A stretch of 64,000 nucleotides of DNA from Abditibacterium sp. (GTDB lineage Bacteria; Armatimonadota; Abditibacteriia; Abditibacteriales; Abditibacteriaceae), in contig JAUJNG010000003.1 of the NCBI GenBank assembly GCA_030448265.1, positions 1 to 64,000 of the forward strand. Reading direction: 5' to 3'. A program made the translations under genes and the position numbers. Below, in pieces: positions 42,589 to 52,125 of the stretch. How positions within the stretch are numbered: position 1 is the stretch's first letter; every line of letters starts with the position of its first letter. The notes under the pieces were generated by a model. The model worked only from the letters and a program-made list of their open reading frames with translations, was not told the DNA's origin and did not search any database.

Positions 42589-44013
42589 TTAACCGGTTTT
42601 GCGGCTCGATTTGACTTTCGATGCGCCTTTGGCGGGCGCGCGGCGCGGCGTGGTGAAAGCGACCGCGTTGGGTTCGGTCATCTGGCGGCGGCGCAGCGTT
42701 TTCAAATCGGTCAAAACCCCGTTGAAACGGCCAATGAGGGCTTCGAGCTGGTCGTTGCTGGCAATGGCTTCGTAAATCTCGATTTCGCCCAGCGAAACGG
42801 CGCGATCCGAGTTGACGTTGGGATCGGCGTTGGGCAAAACCACGCCAGGGCCGTTCGCCTGAAAGATGAAGCGCACATATTTGGCTTCCACGGGGCGAAT
42901 CGTGAAGTCTTGGTTGACCGGCTCGTTGCGAAGGTTGATGGACGCCGCCGATTTCCAGGGGCCGTCTTTGAAGCTGCCGCTCGTGGTCTGCACTTCGACG
43001 CGGCGCGCCCAGCGCAAATCCGACTGGTTGGAAACCGGATTGATGGTGATTTTGCCCACCAGACGAGTGCGGTCGTCGGCGAAACCGAGCGTGACGAACT
43101 CTTTGCCAGGCTCGAAACCCTGCGAGGCCCACCCGCCGGTGCCTTTGCCGTCGGCGGGGCGGAAATTTTGGCCGTCGATGAGGTTGTTGGGGCTAAATTC
43201 GGCGTCGCTGTTGAAAATCGACGAGTAGGCCATCACTTTGCCGCCGTTTTTGGCCGCCGCGACGTTGATATTGGCCGAGCGCGCCGCGCCGCCGAGTTGG
43301 GTAGTTTGCAGCGTGGCGCTCGATAGTCCGGCGCCCGCCGTGTTTTGGACGCCGCCATCGCTTTGCACCTGGCGATAGCGCCGCAAATCGGCGAGGGCGC
43401 TTTCGAGGCGCGAAATCAGGCCGCCCATCGCGTCGGTGTTGTCGATGGCTTCGTAAATTTCGACTTCGCCCAGGCCAACGGCGCGGTCGCTGCCCCAGTT
43501 GGAGCGAAACATCAAACGCACGAAGCGCGCCGAAACCGGCAAAATGGCGAACTCCTGTGGTTCGGGCGAACGCTTCAAAGTGAGCTGCGCGACGGGCTGG
43601 TAAGGCCCTTCGGCGGTTTCGGTCGAGACCTGCACTTCGACATCCTTGGCCCAGCGTTCGGGCGTGAGATCGACGGCGGGATTGAGCACGATTTTGCCGA
43701 TTTTGCGCGTCTGATTGCCCGCGAAAGCGAGCGTCACGGTGTCCATGTCGAGCGAATCGAAGCGGTTGGAGGCCCAGCCTTTGGAGCCGGTGTTGCGCTC
43801 GAAATTGAAGACTTTACCGTCGATGAGATTGGAGGCGGCGAAGGCTTTGTCGTTGTTGATGGTCGAGGAGGACGACAAAACGCGACCGCCATTTTGCGCG
43901 GCGGCGATGTTGGTGGTGTCGGTCGAAAGGGTGCGATTTTGGGCGCTGGCGGTCGCCGGCAACAGCGCGGCGACGGTGGCCAGAGCGACCAAGGGTGAGA
44001 TGAGGAACTTCAT
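42589..44013 (-). CDS. Exported protein with two F5/8 type C-like (discoidin) domains
   Basis: A 474-residue secreted protein. After a signal peptide (cleavage near ATASAQ) come two homologous ~160-residue halves. Each has NIAAAQNGG or NVAAAKNGG, NLIDG, GWAS, a FAG/FAD plus T-RK/RL-GKI-NP block, and a closing DRAVxLGEIEIYEA. This is the F5/8C galactose-binding-like pattern. The halves are joined by an Asp/Ala-rich helical spacer and followed by a basic tail (KVKSSRKTG). Likely carbohydrate or surface binding; no catalytic domain is visible. Confidence 0.75.
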   Translation of the reverse strand: MKFLISPLVALATVAALLPATASAQNRTLSTDTTNIAAAQNGGRVLSSSSTINNDKAFAASNLIDGKVFNFERNTGSKGWASNRFDSLDMDTVTLAFAGNQTRKIGKIVLNPAVDLTPERWAKDVEVQVSTETAEGPYQPVAQLTLKRSPEPQEFAILPVSARFVRLMFRSNWGSDRAVGLGEVEIYEAIDNTDAMGGLISRLESALADLRRYRQVQSDGGVQNTAGAGLSSATLQTTQLGGAARSANINVAAAKNGGKVMAYSSIFNSDAEFSPNNLIDGQNFRPADGKGTGGWASQGFEPGKEFVTLGFADDRTRLVGKITINPVSNQSDLRWARRVEVQTTSGSFKDGPWKSAASINLRNEPVNQDFTIRPVEAKYVRFIFQANGPGVVLPNADPNVNSDRAVSLGEIEIYEAIASNDQLEALIGRFNGVLTDLKTLRRRQMTEPNAVAFTTPRRAPAKGASKVKSSRKTG

Positions 44014-44136
44014 AGGAAAAATTACGGGTGTCTGACAAACGATTTTAGCGCGTGAGGCGCTTTAAGGCGAATTTTCACGCAAACCTTAGCGGAAACCTCC
44101 CCCGCCCCCTCCTTACGAAGGAGGCGGCGGGGGAGG

Positions 44137-45519
44137 TTAAAACGCCGCGCGCGCCGCATCGAAGACTTCGCGCGCGCTCACGCCACGTTCGCGCGCCAGA
44201 CGCTTCACATCCTCCCATTCGGGATGGGCGCGGCGCAAATTCTCTTCGTCCCAGCGCGCGATTTTGACTTTGACTTCGCCGAACTGGGTTTGAACGGTCT
44301 CAAATTCGCGTTTCAAACTGAGGCGTTCAACGTGTGAAACGCGCACGCCCAGCGTAGTGGTTTCGCGCAAAATCGCGCGCAAAATGGCGTCTCGTGCGTT
44401 TTGCGGACACAAAACGCTCAGTTTTTGCGCCGGACGGCCTTTTTTCATCGCAATCGGCGTCGTCCACACATCGAGCGCGCCCTTCTCGAACAGCGACTCG
44501 AAAACCGCCTCGAAAAGCTGCGGATTCATGTCGTCGATGTTGGTTTCGAGCAGGCAAAGCGTGTCCGTTTCCAAACCCGCGATTCGGTTGGAGTCCGTCG
44601 TTTCGCCAATCGAAACGCGCAGGATGTTGGGCCGGTCGGGAAACTCTTTTTTGCCCGCGCCCAGACCGATTTTCTCCATCGTCATTGCGGGCGCAGGGCC
44701 AAAACCTTTGCAAAGCGCCGCCAAAATGCCCGCGCCGGTGGGGGTGACGAGTTCGCCGCGAATGTCGGTCGGCGTCCAGGGCGCGCCTTTGAGAAGTTCG
44801 AGCGTCGCGGGCGCCGGAACCGGCATTCGCCCATGCGCGCAATCGACCCAGCCGCTCGAAAGCGGCAGCGCCGAAGCGTAAATCGCTTCGATGCCGAGAA
44901 AATTGAGGCACCACGCCACGCCGACGATATCGAGCAGCGAATCGAGGCCGCCGATTTCGTGAAAATGGATTTCATCGGGCGTCGAATGATGCAAATACGC
45001 TTCGGCGACGGCGATTTTTTCGAAAATCTGGAGGGAATTGGCTTTGACTTTGGGGTTTAAAGCGCTCTTTTCGATGATGTCGCGGATTTCGCGCATCGAG
45101 CGGCCATGATGATGGTGAGAATGTTCGTGTTCGTGATGATCGTCGGTGTCAAACTGCGTTCTATGAGCTTCATCCTGCTGTATTTTCTCATCCTGATCGG
45201 CGCGGGCGCGGTGGGCGTGTGGGTGTTGACCGCCGTGATGACTCTCCTCGTGAGAGGCGGCGAAAGAGCCATTCGCAATCGGCGCGACGCTCATCGCCGC
45301 GAGTTCGGCGGCGTCGGTGACGCCATGCTGAGAAATGGAGACCGAAACGGCGTGAATTCCCGACCGCAGGACGCTTTCAGCCACGATGTCCCACCCTTCG
45401 ACGGGAAGTGAAGCCAGGCCCGCTTTGAGATCATCGAGCAGCACGCCGCAGTCGAGCAGGGCGGCGAGCGCCATATCGCCCGCGATGCCGGAAAAACAAT
45501 CAAAATACGCGATTTTCAT
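44137..45519 (-). CDS. larC: LarC, nickel-pincer nucleotide cyclometallase
   Basis: Inserts nickel into the pincer nucleotide cofactor of lactate racemase-type enzymes. The 460-residue protein is full-length in one frame, unlike the Lactiplantibacillus gene that needs a frameshift. Family blocks: YFDCFSGIAGDMALAALLD, HFHEIGGLDSLLDIVGVAW, RGELVTPTGAGILAAL, ETNIDDMNPQLFEAV and MKKGRPAQKLSVLC. A histidine-rich stretch (~95-140, with DDHHEHEHSHHHHG) suits nickel binding. The ATG at 45519 is set by the family N-terminus. larB lies just upstream on the same strand. Confidence 0.94.
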   Translation of the reverse strand: MKIAYFDCFSGIAGDMALAALLDCGVLLDDLKAGLASLPVEGWDIVAESVLRSGIHAVSVSISQHGVTDAAELAAMSVAPIANGSFAASHEESHHGGQHPHAHRARADQDEKIQQDEAHRTQFDTDDHHEHEHSHHHHGRSMREIRDIIEKSALNPKVKANSLQIFEKIAVAEAYLHHSTPDEIHFHEIGGLDSLLDIVGVAWCLNFLGIEAIYASALPLSSGWVDCAHGRMPVPAPATLELLKGAPWTPTDIRGELVTPTGAGILAALCKGFGPAPAMTMEKIGLGAGKKEFPDRPNILRVSIGETTDSNRIAGLETDTLCLLETNIDDMNPQLFEAVFESLFEKGALDVWTTPIAMKKGRPAQKLSVLCPQNARDAILRAILRETTTLGVRVSHVERLSLKREFETVQTQFGEVKVKIARWDEENLRRAHPEWEDVKRLARERGVSAREVFDAARAAF

Positions 45520-45527
45520 AGTAGGTA

Positions 45528-45620
45528 GCCACAGAGAACACAGAGGACACACAAAGAGGCACAGAGTTTTTAATTCAATTTCTCTGTGCCTCTTTGTGTG
45601 TCTTCTGTGTTCTTTGTGGC
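45528..45620. repeat. CACAGAG-superfamily fold-back between larB and larC
   Basis: 39-base arms (45528-45566 with 45582-45620) pair with few mismatches. The right arm supplies the last ~17 codons of larB. Confidence 0.88.
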
Positions 45621-46367
45621 TTTTTGAGTTCGTAAGATGGAAGCCACGAAAGCCGCCGCGCCGAAACCGTTGTCGATGTTGACCACCGCGATGCCGTTGG
45701 CGCACGAATTGAGCATTCCGAGCAGCGCCGCCAAACCGCCAAACGCCGCGCCGTAGCCGACGGAGGTTGGAACCGCGACGACGGGAACCGAAACCAGGCC
45801 CGCCACGACGCTGGGCAGGGCGCCTTCCATGCCCGCCACGACGATGAGCGCGCGGCAGTCGCGGATTTGGGGCAGGGTTTCGAGCAAACGATGCAGTCCG
45901 GCGACGCCGACATCGGAAATGCGTGTCACCTCGGCGCCCATCGCTTCGAGGCAGATCGCGGCTTCGTCGGCGACGGGCAAATCACTCGTTCCGGCGCACA
46001 AAACGGCGGCGCGGCCCAGATGGGCTGCTTTTTCGCCTTCGATGAGAATGATGCGCGCTGAATGTTCGTAGCGCGCGGCGGGAATGTCGCTTTGGACGGC
46101 TTCAAAGGCTTCGAGCGAGGCGCGCGTGACCAGAACGGTGTCGCCGCGCCCGTATAAAGTGGCGGCGATGGCGGCGATTTGCGGCGGGGTTTTTCCCTGT
46201 CCGAAGACGACTTCGGGAAAACCCTGGCGCAGGGCGCGGTGGTGATCGACTTTGGCGAATTCGAGGTCTTCAAAGGGCAGATCGCGCAGCGTTTCGAGCG
46301 CGGATTCGACGGACTTTTCGCCGTTTTGGACGTGTTCGAGCAGGGCGCGCAGGCGTTGCGGAGACAT
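45570..46367 (-). CDS. larB: LarB, pyridinium-3,5-biscarboxylate nucleotide synthase
   Basis: Carboxylates and hydrolyses nicotinate adenine dinucleotide in the first step of nickel-pincer cofactor synthesis. The 265-residue protein has the PurE-like C-terminal domain: [44 protein letters not shown], and [20 protein letters not shown] with [19 protein letters not shown]. After the family end (FVASILR) the frame continues ~18 residues ([14 protein letters not shown]...), encoded by the fold-back repeat, so the tail is probably acquired. Neither larA nor larE is in the window. Confidence 0.94.
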   Translation of the reverse strand: MSPQRLRALLEHVQNGEKSVESALETLRDLPFEDLEFAKVDHHRALRQGFPEVVFGQGKTPPQIAAIAATLYGRGDTVLVTRASLEAFEAVQSDIPAARYEHSARIILIEGEKAAHLGRAAVLCAGTSDLPVADEAAICLEAMGAEVTRISDVGVAGLHRLLETLPQIRDCRALIVVAGMEGALPSVVAGLVSVPVVAVPTSVGYGAAFGGLAALLGMLNSCANGIAVVNIDNGFGAAAFVASILRTQKATKNTEDTQRGTEKLN

Positions 46368-46500
46368 AATGGTGGGAAGCGAGACGGGGAAATTTTAGCA
46401 GACGCGACGCCACGCAACTTGAAAATGGCGGGCGCGTCGGGTAATATTTGTCGGGCCGCGCGAGTTGTGAGAGTGAAAGTCGAGGGGCGCGGCGGGTTTT

Positions 46501-46851
46501 ATGGGCATCGTTTTATTGGTTTTACAAGTTCTGGCAGCGCTGACTTTCGTCATCCTCATGGCGATTCAGACCGACAAAGCGCAGCAAAGCGGCGTCATGG
46601 GTCTGGGCGGTCAGGGCGGGCGCAACATGGGTTCGATTGATATGCCCGTCGGTGCCGAACGCATTCTTAAACCGATGTCGAAGTGGGTCGCGGTCGGGTT
46701 TTTGTTTCTCTCGGCTCTGGCGGCGATGCACGGCGAAAAGGTGTTGCAGTGGTGGCATTTTCCCATCGCTCTGGCGCTCTACGCCGCGATTATGATGTTT
46801 GGCGACCGTGTCTGGGAAAGTTTTACACGCTTGTTCGGTTCGACCTCTTAA
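46501..46851 (+). CDS. secG: SecG protein-export translocase subunit
   Basis: Accessory subunit of the SecYEG channel. The 116 residues comprise a first helix (MGIVLLVLQVLAALTFVILM), the Gly-rich cytosolic loop (QQSGVMGLGGQGGRNMGSID), a second helix (KWVAVGFLFLSALAAM), and an additional third helix (~85-105) beyond the usual two. tRNA-Leu(GAG) starts nine bases after the stop, as in the E. coli secG-leuU order. No good ribosome-binding site is visible at the ATG. Confidence 0.82.
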   Translation: MGIVLLVLQVLAALTFVILMAIQTDKAQQSGVMGLGGQGGRNMGSIDMPVGAERILKPMSKWVAVGFLFLSALAAMHGEKVLQWWHFPIALALYAAIMMFGDRVWESFTRLFGSTS

Positions 46852-46860
46852 TTTGGTTTT

Positions 46861-46943
46861 GTCGCAGTGGCGGAATGGCAGACGCGCCAGCTTGAGGGGC
46901 TGGTGGGGGCAACCTCGTGGAAGTTCGAGTCTTCTCTGCGACA
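46861..46943 (+). tRNA. tRNA-Leu (GAG)
   Basis: An 83-base class II tRNA: acceptor GTCGCAG/CTGCGAC, anticodon stem CCAGC/GCTGG around loop TTGAGGG (anticodon GAG), a long variable arm (TGGGGGCAACCTCG), and T arm with GTTCGAGTC. Discriminator A; CCA not encoded. Confidence 0.95.
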
Positions 46944-46947
46944 TTGG

Positions 46948-46985
46948 AAAAACTCCCGCGCAATTTCGATTGCGCGGGAGTTTTG
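46948..46985. terminator. Bidirectional terminator after tRNA-Leu
   Basis: AAAAACTCCCGCGCAAT pairs with ATTGCGCGGGAGTTTT. It also lies at the 3' end of the convergent HEAT-repeat gene. Confidence 0.92.
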
Positions 46986-46988
46986 TTT

Positions 46989-48878
46989 TTATATCGCTCC
47001 GTTGACATCGAGATGATAGCGGGAACGGATATTGGCGATGGCGTGCGTTATCCAATAGTGATTGGCGCGGTCGCCCGTCCAATAGTCGCTCAATTTGAGC
47101 AAGAGGGGCAAATCGTCGGGCGTGCCGAAATAAGCGAGTTGAAAAAGGGCGCCGGAACGCGAGCCGAAATTCGGCTCGTTGATCATGCGCCGCAGGAGCG
47201 GAAGCGCCCGCGCGCCTTGCAGTTCGACCAGCAAATCCACGGCACGGCGCCGCACGTCGTCGTTGGGGTGGCGCAGCAGCAATTCGACTTCCCGCTCCGC
47301 CTGCGGCCCGCCGATGCGCACGATGGCGTCGCCCGTGGTGCGCCCAGAGGAATTGGCCAGCAGCGTCGCCAGCGGTTCCAGGGCGCGCGGGTCGCGCTTT
47401 TCGCTCAGACGAAAAACGATCCACGAAATGGCATTAAAAGGAATGGAATCGCGCTTTCGCAAAAGATCGATGAGAGCCGCCGTTTCATCTTCAGAACGCG
47501 CGGCGTGGCGCAGCGGGGACAATTTCTCCCACTGGCGCCGCGTGCTGTCATCGAGAAGCGCGGCAATGGACGTTTCACTCGCGGCATCAGCGAGCCAGCC
47601 AAGCGGCAGCAGAATGGCGTCGAAACTGTCGATGTTGTCGGCTTTTTCGCTCCCCAGGCGCGCGGTGAGAACTGCCGCGGCTCGGTTTCGCGCTTCGGGG
47701 CCGCGTTCAAATAAGGCGGCGAAGGCGATTTGCTGCGATTTTTCCAGGATCCGCTCCGTTTTTCGCTCTAGAACGGCCAAGAGCGGCTCAATGGCCTCGT
47801 CGCCGTGCCAGTCGCGCAGGAGTTTGACGACGTTTTCGGTTTGCACATAATCGCCTTCACGCGCCAATCGCGCCAGATGGGGCAAGACGGCGCGGCGTTC
47901 GCGTTCCATATTGGTGGGGGTCGCTGCGGCGCGAGTTTTGGCGAGGCGCATCGCTACATCAAGGCGCGTCCAATCGTTTGTTGTGGCATCTTCCACAATT
48001 TTCAGCCACAGACGGCGCGCCTGGGCAAATTCGCCCGCTTCGGCGTGCGCTTGAGCGCGTGAATAGGGCGTTTGTGGTCGCAATCCAGCGCGAAGTTTCG
48101 AGTCGCGCTTCGCCAGATAATAGGTCGCGGCGTCCTTCAAATGCGCTTTTTCCAGTGCCGCGCGAAAGGCTTCGGGGACACCGGAAGCGTTGGGGAAGTG
48201 AATCGAGAGTTGGCCGGCGGCTTCGCGCGCGATTTTTTGCTGCGCGGGCGTTGGATCTGCGACGTTCATGCGTTCGAGAAGCCACGGCACGCCGCGCGCG
48301 TCTCCGATTTCGCCCACTAAGCGCACCAGAGAACTTTTTCCGGCTTCGTCGAATTCGTCCAGCGAGTTGAGAAGCAGCGGAAAGTTGTTGGGGTCGCGCA
48401 TTTCGCGCAGTTCCCAGAGGAAATTTTCGGCGTAAAGTGGATTCGAGTTGGGCAGAAGGGCACGCCATGCTTCCAAACGCGCGCGTTCGTCGGGAAGGGC
48501 GGCGATTCTAATCACTTCGCGCAGCGCCTCGATTTGCTCCGGTTTTCCGTAGGTCTCAAGCAGTCGCAATTCGCCTTTTGCATCTGTCTCGAACAACGCG
48601 GCCCAGCCGCGCACGTCGGGCGGCACTGTCGGCCCCATGCGCGGCGATTGCGGGATGGAAATGCCTTCTTTCGCCTCGCCTTTCCAGATTTCGCGGAAAG
48701 TGAGAGTGATTTGACCGCGCTCATCGCGCGGGCCGGAATCTATAAGTGCGATCAGCGTCGCGCGGCGCACATAATCGCTCATCGGGCTGTAGGCGCGCTT
48801 CCATGCCGAGATTGAGGTTGCCGACCAGAGCAGAAGAGCCAAAATGAGCCATTTGGGGAAGAGTTTTCGGGGGTTCAT
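46989..48878 (-). CDS. Exported HEAT-repeat protein
   Basis: A 629-residue protein with a signal anchor or signal peptide (WLILALLLWSATSISAW), a ~100-residue N-terminal domain and then helical HEAT-like repeats through the rest. Units include LVRLVGEIGDARGVPWLLER, EPLATLLANSSGRTTGDAIV and VELLLRHPNDDVRRRAVDLL. The repeats form a scaffold for protein contact; no enzyme domain is seen. Single gene, terminator at each end. Confidence 0.8.
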   Translation of the reverse strand: MNPRKLFPKWLILALLLWSATSISAWKRAYSPMSDYVRRATLIALIDSGPRDERGQITLTFREIWKGEAKEGISIPQSPRMGPTVPPDVRGWAALFETDAKGELRLLETYGKPEQIEALREVIRIAALPDERARLEAWRALLPNSNPLYAENFLWELREMRDPNNFPLLLNSLDEFDEAGKSSLVRLVGEIGDARGVPWLLERMNVADPTPAQQKIAREAAGQLSIHFPNASGVPEAFRAALEKAHLKDAATYYLAKRDSKLRAGLRPQTPYSRAQAHAEAGEFAQARRLWLKIVEDATTNDWTRLDVAMRLAKTRAAATPTNMERERRAVLPHLARLAREGDYVQTENVVKLLRDWHGDEAIEPLLAVLERKTERILEKSQQIAFAALFERGPEARNRAAAVLTARLGSEKADNIDSFDAILLPLGWLADAASETSIAALLDDSTRRQWEKLSPLRHAARSEDETAALIDLLRKRDSIPFNAISWIVFRLSEKRDPRALEPLATLLANSSGRTTGDAIVRIGGPQAEREVELLLRHPNDDVRRRAVDLLVELQGARALPLLRRMINEPNFGSRSGALFQLAYFGTPDDLPLLLKLSDYWTGDRANHYWITHAIANIRSRYHLDVNGAI

Positions 48879-48923
48879 CGTGTTTCAGAGTGCCAGGGGC
48901 GCGGATTTGTTCCCGCGCGCGAG

Positions 48924-48958
48924 AAATGGCCCGCGAATCGGAATTCGCGGGCCATTTT
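48924..48958 (-). terminator. Terminator of pepF
   Basis: AAATGGCCCGCGAAT pairs with ATTCGCGGGCCATTT, 12 bases beyond the pepF stop on the minus strand. Confidence 0.88.
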
Positions 48959-48970
48959 AATTTTTGTGAC

Positions 48971-50779
48971 TCAACCCGCGAGTTTTTCCATTTCCGCGAC
49001 GGTTTCTTCTAAAATATCAATCGCCACGTTAATCGGTTTGGGCGTAGTCATATCGACGCCCGCGCCGCGCAGCAAATCAATTGAAGTTTTCGAGCCGCCG
49101 CCGCGCAAGAACTTCAAATAACGCTCGACTGCCGGCTGCCCCTCGAACAAAATCTGGCGCGCCAGACTCTGCGCCGCCGAAATGCCCGTCGCGTATTGAT
49201 AAACGTAGTAGCCGTAGTAAAAATGTGGGATGCGCGCCCATTCGATGCGCGAAATCTCATCGACATTCACCTGCGCGCCGTAATAGTCGCGGTTGATTTG
49301 CAGATACATTTCGCTCATGGTTTCCGCCGTCAGAGCCTCGTTTTTCTCGATGACTTCGTGCACTTTGAGTTCGAATTCGGCGAAAAGCGTCTGGCGGAAA
49401 AGCGTGGTGCGAAAGCGTTCGGCGGTCTGGTTGAGCAAATACAACTGCAAATCTTTGTCACCGGCTTCGCGCGCTTCTCGCAGCATTTTGTGGCTCAGCA
49501 GGGCTTCGAGCAGAGTCGAAGCGACTTCCGCCACGAAAATGGTGTAGCCCGCGTAAACGTAAGGCTGCGCCTCGCGCGCCATTTGCGAATGCAGGCTGTG
49601 TCCCCACTCGTGAGCGAGGGTGAAAACCGATTCCAATTTGTCCTGATAATTCATCAGGATGTAAGGCGGCGTGAGATAAGAGCCGTCGGAAAACGCGCCG
49701 CTCGTTTTGCCCTCGTTTTCCAGAACATCGACCCATCGCTCCTCAAAACCGCGCTGCAAAACCGCGCTCGGCGCTTCGCCGAGCGGTTCGATGGCTTCCA
49801 GCACCAACTGTTTACCGGTTTCGTAGGAAATGTTGCGCTCGACGTTTTGCACCATCGGAACATACAAATCCCACATCTGCAACTCGTCCAGACCGAGCAT
49901 CTTTTTCCGCAAAGCGAGATAGCGATGCAAAACCGGCAGACGTTCGCGCACGGTTGACAATAAATTGGTATAAACCTCGGTCGGAATCGCGTCGGGGCCG
50001 AGTTCCATGTGCAAAACCGAGGGATATTTGCGAATCCGCGACATCGCGACATGACTTTTCACCGTGCCGCTTAAAGTCGCGGCGAGGGTGTTCTTCCAGC
50101 TTTCGAAAGTGCCGTGCATGGCGCGAAAAGCGTCTTCGCGCACGCGGCGGTCGTTCGACTGGAGGAAGTTGATGTAGGTGCCATGCGTGAGTTCCTGTTC
50201 GACACCGTTTTCGTCGCGGACTTTGGGGAATTTCAAATCGGCGTGGTCGAACATGCGAAACGCCTGTTGCGCGGCGTCGCGGGTTTCGGCGAGTTGGGCC
50301 AGCACTTCCTCGACTTCCGCGCTGCGCGAGTGGGCGCGCGAGCGTTCGAGAGTTTCGAAATAGTATTCGTAGAGCCAGAGTTTTTCTTCTGAAGCGATGA
50401 TCTGGCGCAGTTTTTCGGGTTCGATGGCCAGAATTTCCGGCTCGATCCACGAAGTCGCGGCGGCGCGGCGCGCGTAGAGGCCCGAAACGCGGCTGTAGCG
50501 CGCCTGGGCATCGGAATCGGCGTTGTCGCCCGATTTCATCAGGCTGGCCCACGAATAGAGCTTGCCGATGTTCTGGCCGTTTTCGTCGCGGAAACGGAGG
50601 CATTCCAGCAGGGACTGCGCTTTATCGAGCGTGCCCTTGAACGCCTCGAACGCGGGCAACTGGCTTTCGAGGCGCGCGAAATCGGCTTCCCATTCTTCAA
50701 CGGAAGCGTAAATCGGGGTTAAATCCCAGGTCATTTCGACGGGAATTTCGTGTCTTTTGGGGTTGGTTTTGGTTTCCAT
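48971..50779 (-). CDS. pepF: Oligoendopeptidase F (M3B)
   Basis: Cytoplasmic zinc peptidase that trims peptides of about 7-17 residues. The 602-residue product has the PepF N-terminal domain (WDLTPIYASVEEWEADFARL) and the zinc site LAHEWGHSLHSQMA, with the third ligand Glu in the following EVASTLLEALL. The C-terminal YYGYYVYQYATGISAAQSLA is a family signature. The ATG at 50779 is supported by the conserved start; the open frame to 50878 runs into a fold-back. Confidence 0.95.
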   Translation of the reverse strand: METKTNPKRHEIPVEMTWDLTPIYASVEEWEADFARLESQLPAFEAFKGTLDKAQSLLECLRFRDENGQNIGKLYSWASLMKSGDNADSDAQARYSRVSGLYARRAAATSWIEPEILAIEPEKLRQIIASEEKLWLYEYYFETLERSRAHSRSAEVEEVLAQLAETRDAAQQAFRMFDHADLKFPKVRDENGVEQELTHGTYINFLQSNDRRVREDAFRAMHGTFESWKNTLAATLSGTVKSHVAMSRIRKYPSVLHMELGPDAIPTEVYTNLLSTVRERLPVLHRYLALRKKMLGLDELQMWDLYVPMVQNVERNISYETGKQLVLEAIEPLGEAPSAVLQRGFEERWVDVLENEGKTSGAFSDGSYLTPPYILMNYQDKLESVFTLAHEWGHSLHSQMAREAQPYVYAGYTIFVAEVASTLLEALLSHKMLREAREAGDKDLQLYLLNQTAERFRTTLFRQTLFAEFELKVHEVIEKNEALTAETMSEMYLQINRDYYGAQVNVDEISRIEWARIPHFYYGYYVYQYATGISAAQSLARQILFEGQPAVERYLKFLRGGGSKTSIDLLRGAGVDMTTPKPINVAIDILEETVAEMEKLAG

Positions 50780-50813
50780 AGCTGGGGTGGAAGTCTCGCA
50801 GATTTGGGGCCTT

Positions 50814-50928
50814 AATTTTTCACCGCAAAGACGCAAAGACGCAGAGAAAGAAGAGTGAAAATTATAAAATGGCGGCACAACTTCGCCTTTCCCTCTTCTT
50901 TTTCTTTGCGTCTTTGCGGTGAAAATTT
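50814..50928. repeat. CGCAAAGACGCAAAGACG fold-back
   Basis: Left arm 50814-50855 (TTTTTCACCGCAAAGACGCA...) pairs with right arm ending 50928. It fills the promoter space between divergent pepF and the oxidoreductase gene. Confidence 0.87.
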
Positions 50929-50955
50929 TCTCAGGTTAAGCTGCAAGCGGTTCTT

Positions 50956-52035
50956 ATGAAGAAAAAATGCATTATGCTCGGCGTCGGCGGCATGGCGCGC
51001 TCGTGGATTTTCGATTTCTGGGCGCGTCAGTCGCATCGCATGGAGTTCGCGGCGCTCGTCGATGTCAACGCCGATGCCCTCAAAGCTGTGGGCGAAAAGC
51101 TCGATTTGCCCGCCTCGGCCCTTTTTACCGACGCGCAAAAGGCTTTTGAAAGTGTCGAAGCCGATTTTTGCTGCATCGTGACGCCGCCGCAGTTTCATCG
51201 CGGCGCGGTCGAACTCGCGGCGGCGCGCGGTCTCGATATTCTGAGCGAAAAACCCATCGCCGCGACGTGGCAGGACACGATTTCCATCTACAAAACCGTG
51301 AAAACAGCGGGCGTGCGAATGCTGGTCACGCAGAATTATCGCTACACGCCGCGCATTTTGACGCTCAAAAAAGCCGTCGCCGAATTGGGGCAGGTCAATT
51401 ACGCCGTCGGGCGCTACGCCAGCGATTATCGCGTGCGCGGCAGTTGGGGCGCGAACTTTCGCCACGAAATGCCCCATTCGCTGCTGGTGGAAGGCGGAAT
51501 TCACCACTTCGACCAGCTCCGCAATCTCACAAACGGCGACGCCGAAACGATTTCCGGTTACGAATGGCATCCTGGATTCGTGCGCGGCGCACAAAACGCC
51601 TTTGGCGGCGGCGATTCGTTCGAGGGCGAACCGTGCGCGCTGTTCGTGATGCAGATGCACAACGGCGCTTTCGCTCACTACGAGGGCAACAACCTGGCGA
51701 GCGGAAAAACCAATTCCTGGCATGGCGAAGCCTACCGCGTCGAATGCGAAGGCGGCGCCGCGATTTTAGATTCCGACCACAAAGTGTGGATTCTCTCCCG
51801 TGAAAATGGAGAACTGAGAGAACGCGAAGTTGAACCCGTCGCGGTTGAATTTAGCGGCCACGCCGCGATGCCGCAGCAGTTTCTGGACTGGCTCGAAGGC
51901 GGCGAAACTCCGCCCACGATTTTGGACGACAACATCAAATCCAACGCGACGCTGTTTGCCGCGATTACGGCCAGCGAGGAAAAACGGGTCGTGAACGTGC
52001 GCGAGATGCTGGAAGGGGCTTTGGAGTCTTCTTGA
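50956..52035 (+). CDS. Gfo/Idh/MocA-family oxidoreductase
   Basis: NAD(P)-dependent sugar or cyclitol dehydrogenase, 359 residues. The N-terminal Rossmann fold shows MLGVGGMARSWIFDF and LVDVNADAL. The signature Lys is in ILSEKPIAATW, and the C-terminal sheet includes VEGGIHHFDQLRNLTNGDA with the catalytic His pair. Such enzymes are numerous in polysaccharide-degrading bacteria, so the substrate cannot be specified. The ATG at 50956 is the family start. No linked sugar genes are present. Confidence 0.92.
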   Translation: MKKKCIMLGVGGMARSWIFDFWARQSHRMEFAALVDVNADALKAVGEKLDLPASALFTDAQKAFESVEADFCCIVTPPQFHRGAVELAAARGLDILSEKPIAATWQDTISIYKTVKTAGVRMLVTQNYRYTPRILTLKKAVAELGQVNYAVGRYASDYRVRGSWGANFRHEMPHSLLVEGGIHHFDQLRNLTNGDAETISGYEWHPGFVRGAQNAFGGGDSFEGEPCALFVMQMHNGAFAHYEGNNLASGKTNSWHGEAYRVECEGGAAILDSDHKVWILSRENGELREREVEPVAVEFSGHAAMPQQFLDWLEGGETPPTILDDNIKSNATLFAAITASEEKRVVNVREMLEGALESS

Positions 52036-52125
52036 AAAGCGTGAGGGGCCTGAATGTGCCATTAAAAAGGGCCTAATTGCGCCTTTGAATGGGCCGGTCG
52101 TTGCATTAAATTCGATTGTGCGAGT

